Source: Bradysia coprophila (lineage: Eukaryota > Arthropoda > Insecta > Diptera > Sciaridae). Taken from it: a stretch of DNA of 64,000 nucleotides. A program made the position numbers and the translations under genes. The stretch is taken from positions 434,001-498,000 of the forward strand of contig NW_023503608.1 in the NCBI RefSeq assembly GCF_014529535.1, given 5' to 3'. The notes beneath the pieces were generated by a model, which saw only the letters and a program-made list of their open reading frames with translations, was not told the DNA's origin and made no database searches. Positions 46,373-56,321 of the stretch are shown here, piece by piece (position 1 is the stretch's first letter; each line of letters starts with the position of its first letter).

Positions 46373-47764
46373 ATGGAATTATTAGTATATAATCAGTATA
46401 TAAGTTCTTTGGACAACAATGTGACTGTGCTGCCAATTATGCCTATTCAATTGACGAATACTACTGTGACATATCTTGATCATTTGAATGAGTATTGTCT
46501 TCTAGAAATATTTTCGTGCAAATCATTGACACTGATGGACCTGTGTTCGATAGCAGAGACGTGTACACGTTTCAAACAAATAACCCAACGCGTTTGTCCA
46601 AAGGAATTTGCCATAAAATGGTGGTTGCCACCAAAAAAATGGCGTAATCTGCCACAAAAATACGAATTCAAATCGAAAAACTATCAGCACCTATATACTT
46701 TACAAGAGATCGAACGAATTGTAAAGAATTTTGGAGCACATCTTTCGGAACTAAAAATACACGACCAGCTGGATGTTGTGAGATGGGTTGCAGAACATTG
46801 TGGGAACTCAACGTTAAAGTGTCTCAAATTTGAAATTGATGGTGTCTGCATCCATATGAATTGGATATTTCATTGGCTCCCCAGTCTGGGAAGACTTACT
46901 CTAAAGGATTGTGAACTGCTGAAGGATGTTTCATCCCCAGACTTAAATTTCGATTCACTGATCGAATTAAAAATCGACAGTTCAAGTGGTTGCGTTACAT
47001 TGCTGAAACACACTTTCCCAAACTTGGAACGATTCACGTGGTCACGGTCCTATATGTACACCAGTGACAGCAACAACAATTGTGACGTTTTGTATAAGTT
47101 TATCAGACGCCATGGAAACCTAAAAGGTATTGCCGTCTCTGATTATTCAGTTAGCAGTATCGGGCTTTTCCATGTGATCGACAGTAGTTGCAAGGAATTG
47201 GTGGAATTATCTATAGGATACTTGATGAGTTCTAAGCTTTGGTTCGACTTTACCACTCTGGGAATTGTGGCAAAATTAAAGACGTTGGACCTTAATTTAG
47301 GATTTGAAAAGTACTGTCCGTACATGCAACTTTTACAGGCGTTACAGTCGGTACAAACGATTAAAATTTGGTGTATAAGCAATGCCGTAGTGTCCCGACA
47401 AATTTTTGATATTCTATCAAAATTGCGTAATTTGCGTGAATTATATTTGTCAAGTTGTGTCCTCAATTGGATTCCATGGGAAATATTAACACAATTGAGG
47501 AAAGTGTGTTTACCTTATTTCGTTGACCGTGATAACCTTCTCAACATAATAAGACATCTGATAAATTTGGAAGAGATTGAATGTCAATTTGATTGGTCAG
47601 AGTCAGAGATTGTTTATTATTTGAGCGAAGAATACTTTTTGGAAATTGTTAAAATAGTTGAACAAAGGAAACATGTATTGACAATAAAATCACGCTGTAA
47701 TTTTGTATTTGATAAAAACTGTGACAAAAACCGAAAAGTGAAATTAATAAAATTGAACCAATAA
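46373..47764 (+). CDS. F-box protein with leucine-rich repeats
   Basis: A single-exon gene of 463 residues. An F-box-like segment spans about residues 33-75 (VTYLDHLNEYCLLEIFSCKS, then LTLMDLCSIAETCTRF). It is followed by irregular leucine-rich repeats to the end (for example LRNLRELYLSSCVLNWIPWE). F-box proteins usually hold a substrate for an SCF ubiquitin ligase through Skp1; the substrate is unknown. Such intronless F-box/LRR genes are often members of expanded, fast-evolving insect families, and the absence of introns contrasts with most genes in this window. I cannot assign it to a named ortholog. Confidence 0.8.
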   Translation: MELLVYNQYISSLDNNVTVLPIMPIQLTNTTVTYLDHLNEYCLLEIFSCKSLTLMDLCSIAETCTRFKQITQRVCPKEFAIKWWLPPKKWRNLPQKYEFKSKNYQHLYTLQEIERIVKNFGAHLSELKIHDQLDVVRWVAEHCGNSTLKCLKFEIDGVCIHMNWIFHWLPSLGRLTLKDCELLKDVSSPDLNFDSLIELKIDSSSGCVTLLKHTFPNLERFTWSRSYMYTSDSNNNCDVLYKFIRRHGNLKGIAVSDYSVSSIGLFHVIDSSCKELVELSIGYLMSSKLWFDFTTLGIVAKLKTLDLNLGFEKYCPYMQLLQALQSVQTIKIWCISNAVVSRQIFDILSKLRNLRELYLSSCVLNWIPWEILTQLRKVCLPYFVDRDNLLNIIRHLINLEEIECQFDWSESEIVYYLSEEYFLEIVKIVEQRKHVLTIKSRCNFVFDKNCDKNRKVKLIKLNQ

Positions 47765-48717
47765 TTCGAATCTGAACATCTGAAATTGTAATTATTTTAG
47801 CGTTTGAAGCTACATTCTTTTTGCAGTCATGTGTCATTCAACGGCTATTACTGAGGATGTTTTACGACTCTTATACTTTTTCATCACACGATCTACGAAA
47901 ATTGTAATTTTCGGTTCCCAGAGCGAAAGTAAAAAAATGCACGATATGTATCGAATGCACCTTTCAATAGGTTAATTAAAGTCGCTTGTCTAATATTTCA
48001 CAGATGGCATATTACACATGTAATGATCGAAGTATATTAATTGGCAGTCATTAGTTTTAGCATACTTACTAAGTCGATAAATTTGTATTGGATGTAACCG
48101 TAGGAAAAATATTTACTGCCTGCCATATTACTAACGGATATAATCAATAATCTCTCTAGCAAACAAACTCTCAGCTCTCTGTGTCAAATTCACATCTTAT
48201 TTCTTTGTATTCTAGAGAGCTGCCTTGGCGCAGAGTTTGTATATCCGAGCCATCGATATAATATATACTGTAGATAATGAGACACGAAGAACGAAATTTC
48301 GGAAATATAGCACACATATAAGTGCAAAAAATACGAATCACAACACAAAACGAAGAGAAAAAGGAAATTGAGAAATGCAGAGTTTCAATTATTTTCAAAT
48401 ATTTGTATGACATTATTTCGCGCGTTTTCTCAAAACGTAAGTTACGTTACACATACATCCATGTGATCTTTCCGCATAAAGTTGCTTTGACATTACTTAT
48501 CTACCCTAAGATATGCTTTACGCACACCCTGGGAAAGGGAAGAGCCAAGCTCTGTTCGTTGAAAATTTTTTATAATTTTTCTTTCGCTTTTAGAATTTTT
48601 GCTAGGCATTACAGTTAGTAGTTGTCCTCGTCCCGAGCTTTACGTATGTGTTTACAGCCCGTTGCAATAACCGTAACGTAAAAAAGGCTTGGATTCAACT
48701 TGGATTCAATTTACTTT
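47765..48717. other. Intergenic region after the F-box gene
   Basis: No gene or repeat I can support. Frames at 48171-48413 (minus) and 48322-48618 (plus) lack domains. Confidence 0.5.
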
Positions 48718-48908
48718 TGTTTGTTCCAAGTAACTGTAAACACGAACTTTGACAACCCGAACAACGACAATTTCATCCACAGCAACGTCGCTTACGTGAT
48801 ATTTCATACAAATCGAGCAACGTCGCCTACGCGATTTACACAGAGATATTATTGAGGTTATGGTTATATGGATGAAATTTGACAATTCATATGGCCTTGG
48901 AACAAACC
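48718..48908. mobile_element. 191-bp TA-inserting MITE, family 4, copy 1
   Basis: Ends GGTTTGTTCCAAG and CTTGGAACAAACC, with the left terminus changed to TGTTTGTTCC. The core has TTTGACAACCCGAACAACG, GCAACGTCGCTTACGTGATA and TATGGATGAAATTTGACA. Copies 2 and 3 (54550 and 55326) have the same length. No coding content. Confidence 0.88.
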
Positions 48909-49612
48909 TATAACATGCCAAAGGTACAAAACTTTATTTTACCTGGAAAATATACTTATTCCAGTGGTGGCGCCATCTAATATGCAAAATTACTTCTCTT
49001 GATCAAGTGATGCAAAACAAACAGAGCAAAAATACTCTTCCCTTTCCCATGGCTCGCGTGAAGCGAATAAAAAGACAAAAATCCTGTTTCGACCTCCGGA
49101 TCCAGTGGCGGTCAGAGGTTAGCGTGGTCTAACCATCTTCAGTCGTTTCCACTGGTCCGTTACACGAGACAGACGTAAATTTTCTAATTGAACAAGTTTT
49201 TTGAAAATTTACAATAAACGTTTTGCCATCTTCTGATGGAAAATTCGAAGCTTAGCGGAGAGCCACTATGAAAATTTACCCAAAAAGCGTAGCCCAACGA
49301 AGAGAAAATTCATTCAACTGTCAAAACTCATTCACCTTCAGTCAAACAACAACACAATCATCAGATAAATCTATTCAAATAGCATTAATCTGACCTTCGA
49401 TGATCCGAGCTGAAGGCGATACAGGGTATTCAGTTACAAAAGACACTTACCGAAGCTTGTGGAATTACTTTCGCAGCATCCAAATCAACCTGTCTACTTT
49501 AAATAAAAATTGACAAAACAAAGCTTCTTTATGGTCTACTCCCATTACATTTATTTAAAGAAAATGTTTCCGAAACTACACAGCTACGTTTGATGTGATT
49601 CCTTCTTCCTGA

Positions 49613-50114
49613 TTACTCCAATATCGTATTTGAATCGCCATCTGGGGGTGCTGGTGAAGTGTTATTATCGAAACATGTCATCTTAGTGCATGCATATCCC
49701 ACCATAGGAATACACATACAATAGTTACAACCATTCCAGTAGTTTGGTCCATGTTCGCATTTCGCTGCATCTAAATGCATATTTAAATCAACGAGTTTCT
49801 TACAATGTTTTTCAACCTGAAATTTTTACACGAGAAATTTTGGGCTACCGAACTTGACCTGTTCTAACCTGAAAAATTCCGGTTAAGGTCAGGTCAAACC
49901 CGACCGTAGAAGTTCAGATTAGGGTCACGTTCGGCCTGAGTCCGAAATCGAAAATTGTTTTGTCACTGAGTTGAGCACAATTGATTAGCATCTTGTTCGA
50001 GTCACAATGAATCTTCACATTTACAAATCAAATGCTGAGTCTTTTCTCTGCCTCACCTGAAATTCTTACACATCCCACGATTACAAACAATATGATCGCA
50101 CACGTAAACTTCAT
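49613..50114 (-). CDS. Secreted single-domain pacifastin-like peptide
   Basis: A small two-exon gene, too short for a simple open-frame search. Exon 1 is 50114-50070 (MKFTCAIILFVIVGC, then donor GTAAGA); exon 2 is 49816-49613 after acceptor TTTCAG. Together they encode 82 residues. The start is a signal peptide. The core C-EHGPNYWNG-CNYCMC-IPMVGYA-CTKMTC fits the pacifastin light-chain pattern (C-x9-C-N-x-C-x-C-...-G-x2-C-T-x3-C) with all six cysteines. Pacifastin peptides are small serine-protease inhibitors in arthropod haemolymph. A short proline- and acid-rich tail follows. A downstream GTGAGG donor is possible but would break phase. A cysteine-rich peptide of another class is the alternative. 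Confidence 0.72.
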
Positions 50115-50147
50115 TCTACTGACGAAAATAAAGCGGAAAATGTTGTA

Positions 50148-50185
50148 CAACTGACTGTAAGCTGTTGCTTGCTGTTATTTAAATA
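50148..50185 (-). promoter_or_regulatory. TATA box and initiator of the pacifastin-like gene
   Basis: On the minus strand TATTTAAATA (50185-50176) is followed about 30 nt later by TCAGTTG (50154-50148), an arthropod initiator match. This puts the start of transcription about 40 nt before the ATG at 50114. The spacing is the classical one, which supports the gene call. Confidence 0.6.
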
Positions 50186-51000
50186 CGCGTACTTTATCAA
50201 ATTCCAGATAGCTAAAATTCGTAATTAATGAACGGGTATTGAAGTTGTCACACGCAAATGCGACAATTCTACGACGCTACAACTTCCGAGTGCATAAATC
50301 AAAATAAACAACAAACTCAAAGGCAACAAAATATTTGTTTCAATAATCTATTGATAGGGAAGGAAAGTTGATCTGAATCTCACTAATTGGACATCAACTT
50401 TCCTTCGGGTATTCGCCAGTAGACGGTAGCATTTTCGACAACTTTTACATGAGACACCTGAAACACTTTACTGTGTACGAGTACGATGAGTCTGAGTCGG
50501 TTGGGAAAGAAATGAGGAACGAGCCAAATTTCCCTCTTTCATCAATAACAGTAAAATTTAATTTAATTAGTTGTGTTCGAACCAACTATTAGACCTTCAT
50601 AGTTTCAAATACTTGAAAACAAATCTAGTTGTCAACGAAGCCAACTCCTTGTTCCAAATAGAAAGTAAAACGCATCTCCCTGAGTAAATTGTTTTTCGAA
50701 CGAAGAATGAAATTTTGTCCCAGTTCTGTATGTCGGTATTCGGGACGAGCAAAACTCACTGTAATTTTAATGAACTTGATGCTACATACAATAACCATTA
50801 ACATGTTCATATCACTTTGCAATTATTTAGTTTTATAATTATTCCGACTTCAAGGTATGTCAACTGGAATTTATTCAAATAGAATAAGACTATTTTTATC
50901 ATTAGACAAAGTGTTATTTGCTATTTTTTGAAATCATAACGTTATACCATAGAGCAACCATTCCAATATTCAGTAAATATTTATCTAATTTGTCTAATTG

Positions 51001-51086
51001 GTGGGGAGTAAACAGCCTCCATACACTTCGGCCAACACCCAACGGGGAGTGTTGGCCGAAGTGTATGGAGGTTGTTTAGTGGGAAG
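51001..51086. mobile_element. 70-bp near-perfect hairpin with 8-bp flanking repeat
   Basis: Arms 51009-51038 and 51049-51078 pair at 29 of 30 positions around a 10-nt loop. The flanks GTGGGGAG (51001-51008) and GTGGGAAG (51079-51086) match at 7 of 8 bases, like a slightly decayed 8-bp target duplication. A very small hAT-like insertion or a microRNA-like hairpin are both possible. Confidence 0.7.
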
Positions 51087-51143
51087 AATTCTGGGAAAGG
51101 TGGTGAATTCGATCGCTGAAGGAATATTTACGAAAAATTTAGG

Positions 51144-51319
51144 GTCAAAGCAACGCACTTCAAGCAAAAGTGCTATTAATGACAGCTGCCAAATAGAGTA
51201 CTCTTTTGTATGAAATTTTATCCTCACTCTTTTTACAGTGTAAAATTTTGTATGGAGCACTGTCAAGTTTCAGTATCCTCTTTAGAGTACCACTTTTGCT
51301 TGAAGTGCGTTGGTCAAAG
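51144..51319. mobile_element. MITE with CAACGCACTTCAAGC ends and target duplication
   Basis: The element at 51151-51312 (162 bp) has ends CAACGCACTTCAAGCAAAAG and the exact complement at the right. It is flanked by GTCAAAG on both sides (51144-51150 and 51313-51319); an 8-bp reading, GGTCAAAG, is possible if the last G is shared. hAT-like. Confidence 0.82.
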
Positions 51320-51589
51320 TAAACTTAACAAAGTACAACTCGATAAAATCTTGGCATTTGTAGAATCATTGCTAGACTAAATGAGGATAATCGGAACGGA
51401 ATATCTCTATCTAAATAATTGATCAAATTTTATTGTTTTATTGTTGATTTATGTACATTATTGACGGCGCTGTAATTAGAAGCGGATTATGACACTTGGT
51501 CTAAAAATGAAATAATCTGTCCCCGATATCACATCGCACTTCGGCACCTTTTCACCACCCTTATATCGTTTTAGAATAATACAAGAAAT

Positions 51590-51770
51590 ATTTATTTATA
51601 CAACCGAGTGATAAAGGCTTTTTTAGGCACTAGATGTGTAGATGTGCCGTAGGCCGAGTATGACAATGCACATCCTGTGCCTAAAAAAGCATTTATCATC
51701 GAGTGTATACAACGTTTTTCGCAATAAAGGCAACGGAATGTCCTACTTTTCCTCACTTGTTGCGAAAACC
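51590..51770. repeat. Stem-loop repeat, family 3, copy 2
   Basis: Matches 27165-27300 at both ends (GAGTGATAAA, GCATTTATCATCGAGT, CAATAAAGGCAACGGAA) but carries an extra stem-loop core: AGGCACTAGATGTGTAGATG with a complementary CATCCTGTGCCT. Confidence 0.6.
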
Positions 51771-52215
51771 TTTTTTTTTCTGCTGGAGTTCATCAAATTC
51801 TGTTGAGAGTTTTTCCGAATGCATCCTTTTTACTCTACAACAAACATACAGTTTACAGTTGTTGGTTGATACGAAACATACCTCTGTTTAAGGAAGAAAT
51901 ACGTAATTATTATGCCCAGGAGATGATTGTTATCGCATTTTGTGTTTTGTTTTGGTCAGAGCTCAGTTTTGTATAATGAGCACGGTCGTTTAAGCATTCA
52001 ATTAGTTTCATGAAGATTGAATTTTTGTTGAACGTCGATTTGTTGGCACATCGCAAGGTAACCCGTTGTATACCTCAATATACGTTGTATTCATTAGAAG
52101 CTGCGTATGAGTACTCACTCATATACCATTTGTGTTAGATATTCAACTCGACATCACTATATACCGATTTGAGTGGTCGAAAAATATTCAATTAGTGCGG
52201 TACATCAACGGTGTC

Positions 52216-53988
52216 ATGAAGTTCGTCATTATTACAGCATTTATAAAGTTGCTGTTGGCAAGTGCTCGGTGCCAGCAGCAACAGTATCATGAAGTAAATC
52301 TAATCACTCGACTGAACGATTATTTCGTATTTGATCATATGATCTTTTTGCTAGACCGTACACTGGACCTTGACCGCTATGTAGGCACTCCGCCATCTGC
52401 ATCCGATTATGGCAAATTGATACCACAGAGTGTCTACATTTTCGAGAACGGTTCGGAAGACAATAATACCTACGTGAAGAATATAACCAGTAAGGAAACG
52501 TTTGTAATTGTTGCGATTGAGAACTTAAATTCTGAAAACGGTTGGAACATATTGACTGAAGTCAGAAGAATTAGAAATGCGAAGGTTAGTTGGGATGTGA
52601 AGATTGGCGTATTTGTTGGAAGAACAGTCACTTTAACTCACATCGTAGAAAAATTATTTCGATGGAGTTGGAGCGTAGGAATTTGGAACATTTTTTGTGC
52701 ATTCTACTTAAATGCTGAAGATACAGCGTCATCGTTCAACGTTTTTCGCTTCGACCCGTTCGTGAAGTTTGAACTGATAAATGTGACGGAAAGTGAGTCG
52801 ATTCAGAACTATTTTCCGGACAAAATACCAAATTATCGCCAGCATCCTCTTCGGTTTGTCAAATTGAATGAAATACGCCTTGATGACGTAGAGCTTCAAT
52901 TTTGGCACACTGTTGCTGATGTTTTCAATGCATCGGAGACGACTGTTAATGCAAGTTATGAGGATGCAGTCTATATAACATCGGAATCAGATATACTTCT
53001 ACATGAAATGAAGCTGACGCTTCCAGAAAATATATGCGTCTATCCAAATCGAATGACTTCGACATTAGTGATGGTTCCTCATTCCCGACCATATTCGAAC
53101 TTTGTGGCTTATTTACAAAACGCGACGTGGAAACGTCTCTTTGCTTACACTTTACTGACAATTACTATCGCATCTCTTTCTCTAACCGTGTTTAGCTATT
53201 TGCGAACAGAGAAATTTTTATTTTTTCGATGTGTCATTGACGTCATCAACCTCTTAATGAATGACAACACTGCCATCAGATATGGACGGCTACATCGTAC
53301 AGACGCTTTTGTCATTGTCCCGTTGACTTTCACTGGGTTAATTGCGGTGAATGGTATTTTGTCAGTCTTCCAGAGTTACCTCACTGTGCCGATTTACGAG
53401 CGCCAAATCAATACAATCGAAGACCTATTTGAATCAACAGTTCCATTTTTGGCTCATAAACTCTACTGGGAAAATGTAGCAGTTAAAATGTTAGAAGACG
53501 TATCACAACATGGTGGATGGAATGACAAAGTATGCACGACAAGTCTTGAGCTAATACAGGAAGAAGTAGATAAATTCAATAATTCCGTAGCATTTGGTTT
53601 CCCAGACGGTACGCAGGCTCAGTGGTATTTGGAGGTACAGAAACGATTGAGTTTGAATGCGTATCATTTGTTGACTGAAAGTCTAGAGAAATCTTTAGTC
53701 GGATTCCAAGTTGCAGTAGATTATCCCTTTATCGAGCCAATAAATGACTTACGACATCGTTTGCATTGTGCCGGATTGATGGATAAATGGTTCAAAGACG
53801 CTGCTCAATTTTATATCGAAAAATTGTGGAAAATGAATCGCAACCGTCAACTATATAGTTACGAATCAAACAGTGCTGAATTTACGGTACCGACTGTTGT
53901 CTGGTGTGGTTGGTTTGCAAGTGCTATTTTATTTGCTTGCGAAATAATCTGGAACAAAGTCAAGCCCAAGTTCAAGCCGCAAAGTTAA
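52216..53988 (+). CDS. Divergent ionotropic receptor (IR)
   Basis: A single-exon gene of 590 residues from the ATG at 52216, chosen because it begins a signal peptide (MKFVIITAFIKLLLASARC); the frame is open 28 codons further up. IRs are variant ionotropic glutamate receptors used by insects for taste and smell. Order: signal peptide; extracellular domain of about 300 residues; first membrane helix at about 305-327 (RLFAYTLLTITIASLSLTVF); pore region; second helix at about 367-389 (LTFTGLIAVNGILSVFQSYL); second ligand lobe; last helix at about 560-580 (TVVWCGWFASAILFACEIIW); short basic tail. The canonical glutamate-binding residues are not recognisable, as in divergent IRs. The single exon also fits the divergent group. 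Exact subfamily unknown. Confidence 0.85.
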   Translation: MKFVIITAFIKLLLASARCQQQQYHEVNLITRLNDYFVFDHMIFLLDRTLDLDRYVGTPPSASDYGKLIPQSVYIFENGSEDNNTYVKNITSKETFVIVAIENLNSENGWNILTEVRRIRNAKVSWDVKIGVFVGRTVTLTHIVEKLFRWSWSVGIWNIFCAFYLNAEDTASSFNVFRFDPFVKFELINVTESESIQNYFPDKIPNYRQHPLRFVKLNEIRLDDVELQFWHTVADVFNASETTVNASYEDAVYITSESDILLHEMKLTLPENICVYPNRMTSTLVMVPHSRPYSNFVAYLQNATWKRLFAYTLLTITIASLSLTVFSYLRTEKFLFFRCVIDVINLLMNDNTAIRYGRLHRTDAFVIVPLTFTGLIAVNGILSVFQSYLTVPIYERQINTIEDLFESTVPFLAHKLYWENVAVKMLEDVSQHGGWNDKVCTTSLELIQEEVDKFNNSVAFGFPDGTQAQWYLEVQKRLSLNAYHLLTESLEKSLVGFQVAVDYPFIEPINDLRHRLHCAGLMDKWFKDAAQFYIEKLWKMNRNRQLYSYESNSAEFTVPTVVWCGWFASAILFACEIIWNKVKPKFKPQS

Positions 53989-54078
53989 GAATGTTGGTTT
54001 TCGATGGTAAATGGCAAATGACATAAATATCAACGTAGTAGATTTAGAACCTTGTATAAATATAGTGTTCTGATCTAT

Positions 54079-54280
54079 CACGGCAGAGTAAAATAAACCA
54101 GGCAGGAGCGGTTCATTTTCGAAACGTCAAATAAGGGACCTAATACACGGGATGAAAATGAACTCAAATGAACACTGACATAAATTGAAAAATTTTATTC
54201 GCAAAATATCAAGGGCTACTAGATTATTCAGGTCCCTAGTCAAACAAGCGCTCCTGCCTGGTTAACTTTACTCTGTCGTG
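54079..54280. mobile_element. 202-bp MITE with CCAGGCAGGAGCG ends
   Basis: The left end CACGGCAGAGTAAAATAAAC runs on to CAGGCAGGAGCG and is mirrored at the right (CGCTCCTGCCTG, CTTTACTCTGTCGTG), with about 28 of 32 bases complementary. The inner AAATAAGGGACCTAATACAC is shared, inverted, with 45.5 kb. No clear target duplication. Confidence 0.8.
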
Positions 54281-54547
54281 TTTCAAATCCTTCCGGTAAG
54301 TGGTCAACGTGTACAAAATATGATCATAATATGCTAGTAAACACTTGATACAGTGCCGCACTCGCCATACTCGACACCCGAAGTACAGATTAATTTTTAT
54401 ACGACAAAATTGAATTAGTTGACTTTTTTCAAATTTTTTAGGCACTAAACGAAATTTCCCGAAGCGGAAGTTGGCAGTAACTCCAACCCTGCCTTAAAAA
54501 TGTCTAATTCATCAGAAAAATTAAACTAGACGCTAAGAATATTGGAA

Positions 54548-54742
54548 TAGGTTTGTTCCAAGTAACTGTAAACACGAACTTTGACAACCCGAAAAACGAC
54601 AATTTCATCCATAGCAACGTCGCTTACGTGATATTTCATACAAATCGACCAACGTCGCCTACGCGATTTACACAGAGGTATTATTGAGGTTATGGTTATA
54701 TGGATGAAATTTGACAATTCATATGGCCTTGGAACAAACCTA
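54548..54742. mobile_element. 191-bp TA-inserting MITE, family 4, copy 2
   Basis: Element 54550-54740 flanked by TA on both sides. Nearly identical to copy 1 in the same orientation. Confidence 0.9.
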
Positions 54743-55168
54743 TTCTACAGAATTTTTGTGTTAGTACACTTCAATCAAAATTGAAACTCAACGAAAGTCG
54801 TCACTACCTATCCAACGAGACCCATATCTTCCAAGTCTATCATTGTAGTTATTTTTAAACACCCTCCGAAAGTTTGAATTTTTTCCCCTAAAATAGCTAC
54901 TGCACCACATACACGAAAAATTTCAAAAAATTTTAAAGGCGATCATGTGCGCCCTCAACACCTCTGCCAACCACCATAATTTCATCACGTATTGTTGAAT
55001 AATTACTTCGAGGATTTTTTTGTTGCAAATGACTCAGGAGGGAGGGTCCCCTGATTCAATTACTGTATACCCTCCAAAAATCGCCGATGGCTTGTTTTTA
55101 AGTTGTTCCAAGTTTTGGCAAATTGACTCTTAATCTCTCAAACAAAACATCTAAGTAAATGGTTACGG

Positions 55169-55325
55169 TATACACACACGGAATTTTGAAAACCGACACA
55201 TTTTCTGTTTTGTGGTTTACTAGTTTTTTTGTGAATTTTGCATGTATTTTTATATGGAGAAATCGAAAACTCAAGTAAAACACAGAAACAGAAAATGTGT
55301 CGGTTTCCAAAATTCCGTGTGTGTA
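55169..55325. mobile_element. 153-bp TA-inserting MITE, CACACACGGAATTTTG ends
   Basis: Element 55171-55323. The left end CACACACGGAATTTTG is the exact complement of the right end CAAAATTCCGTGTGTG, and GACACATTTTCTGTTT is mirrored further in. TA flanks at 55169-55170 and 55324-55325. Different family from the 191-bp element next to it. Confidence 0.85.
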
Positions 55326-55518
55326 GGTTTGTTCCAAGGCCATATGAATTGTCAAATTTCATCCATAGAACCATAACCTCAATAATATCTCTGTGTAAAT
55401 CGCGTAGGCGACGTTGCTCGATTTGTATGAAATATCACGTAAGCGACGTTGCTATGGATGAAATTGTCGTTGTTCGGGTTGTCAAAGTTCGTGTTTACAG
55501 TTACTTGGAACAAACCTA
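55324..55518. mobile_element. 191-bp TA-inserting MITE, family 4, copy 3 (inverted)
   Basis: Element 55326-55516, in reverse orientation to copies 1 and 2. Its left TA (55324-55325) is the same TA that ends the 153-bp element; the right TA is at 55517-55518. Confidence 0.9.
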
Positions 55519-55811
55519 GATTTTAGGCAATTTCACAGATTGTAGCCCGAACGAAGTGAGGGCGACAAGCGAAAATGCCTAAAATAAACCGTTCACAACA
55601 GATGCGTATACAACTTTTCATGTTGAGGGTCTAACTTACCAGAAAAATTCCGTAATTTATGCCCAAGACATAAAAAATAACTATTTCGTAGAAAAATTTT
55701 AAAATTTGTACCTGTACCATAAGAAAAATACTGCTGACTTCTGTGCCCAGCTATTTTTTTTAATAGAAACTATCTGACAGACTCAATAAAACAAAATTTC
55801 GCGTTTGTTTA

Positions 55812-55921
55812 ATGCTTGATTTACTCTTACGCCGTTTACGCTCCGTTTAGCTAAACCACGCCTCTTTTTAATTGTTTAAAGAGTAAACGGAGCGTAAACG
55901 GCGTAAGAGTAAATCAAGCAT
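55812..55921. repeat. Perfect 37-bp hairpin arms
   Basis: The left arm TGCTTGATTTACTCTTACGC (continuing to CTCCGTTTA) is repeated without a mismatch as its complement at 55884-55920, around a 34-nt loop. A small foldback element of unknown family. Confidence 0.8.
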
Positions 55922-56321
55922 AACAAGAGAAACAAAAATGTGTTTATTAGCACTTTTCCTATGTTTTTTATGGCGGTAGTTTAAAAAAAAATCGGAGTTT
56001 AACAGTTGTTTAAAAAGAAACTACGAACTCTACAAGATCTTCTCTGCATCTTCGAATTTTCCTTTATTCGGATGTTTGAATATCCGAATTTATGGAGCCT
56101 ACCAAAAGACTTGAATAAGTCTGAAAAACCATTGTCTTAACAACACGGCTATAACAAAAGTTGGGAGATTTAAATTCGGCTTTAAATTCGTTTGACTTTT
56201 TTGTAGGGTCACAAAGTATTGATAGACTTGAACAACATTTTGAAAACATCGCTGTAGAAACTTCCTTCAATTAGGTAAACGCTGTAAATGTTGCTCGTCG
56301 ATTGAAATGCAGTGTGTTCCA

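Noticed and set aside
46062-46436. Minus-strand frame of 124 codons
   Set aside because: Overlaps the start of the F-box gene, has no domain and no splice partner.
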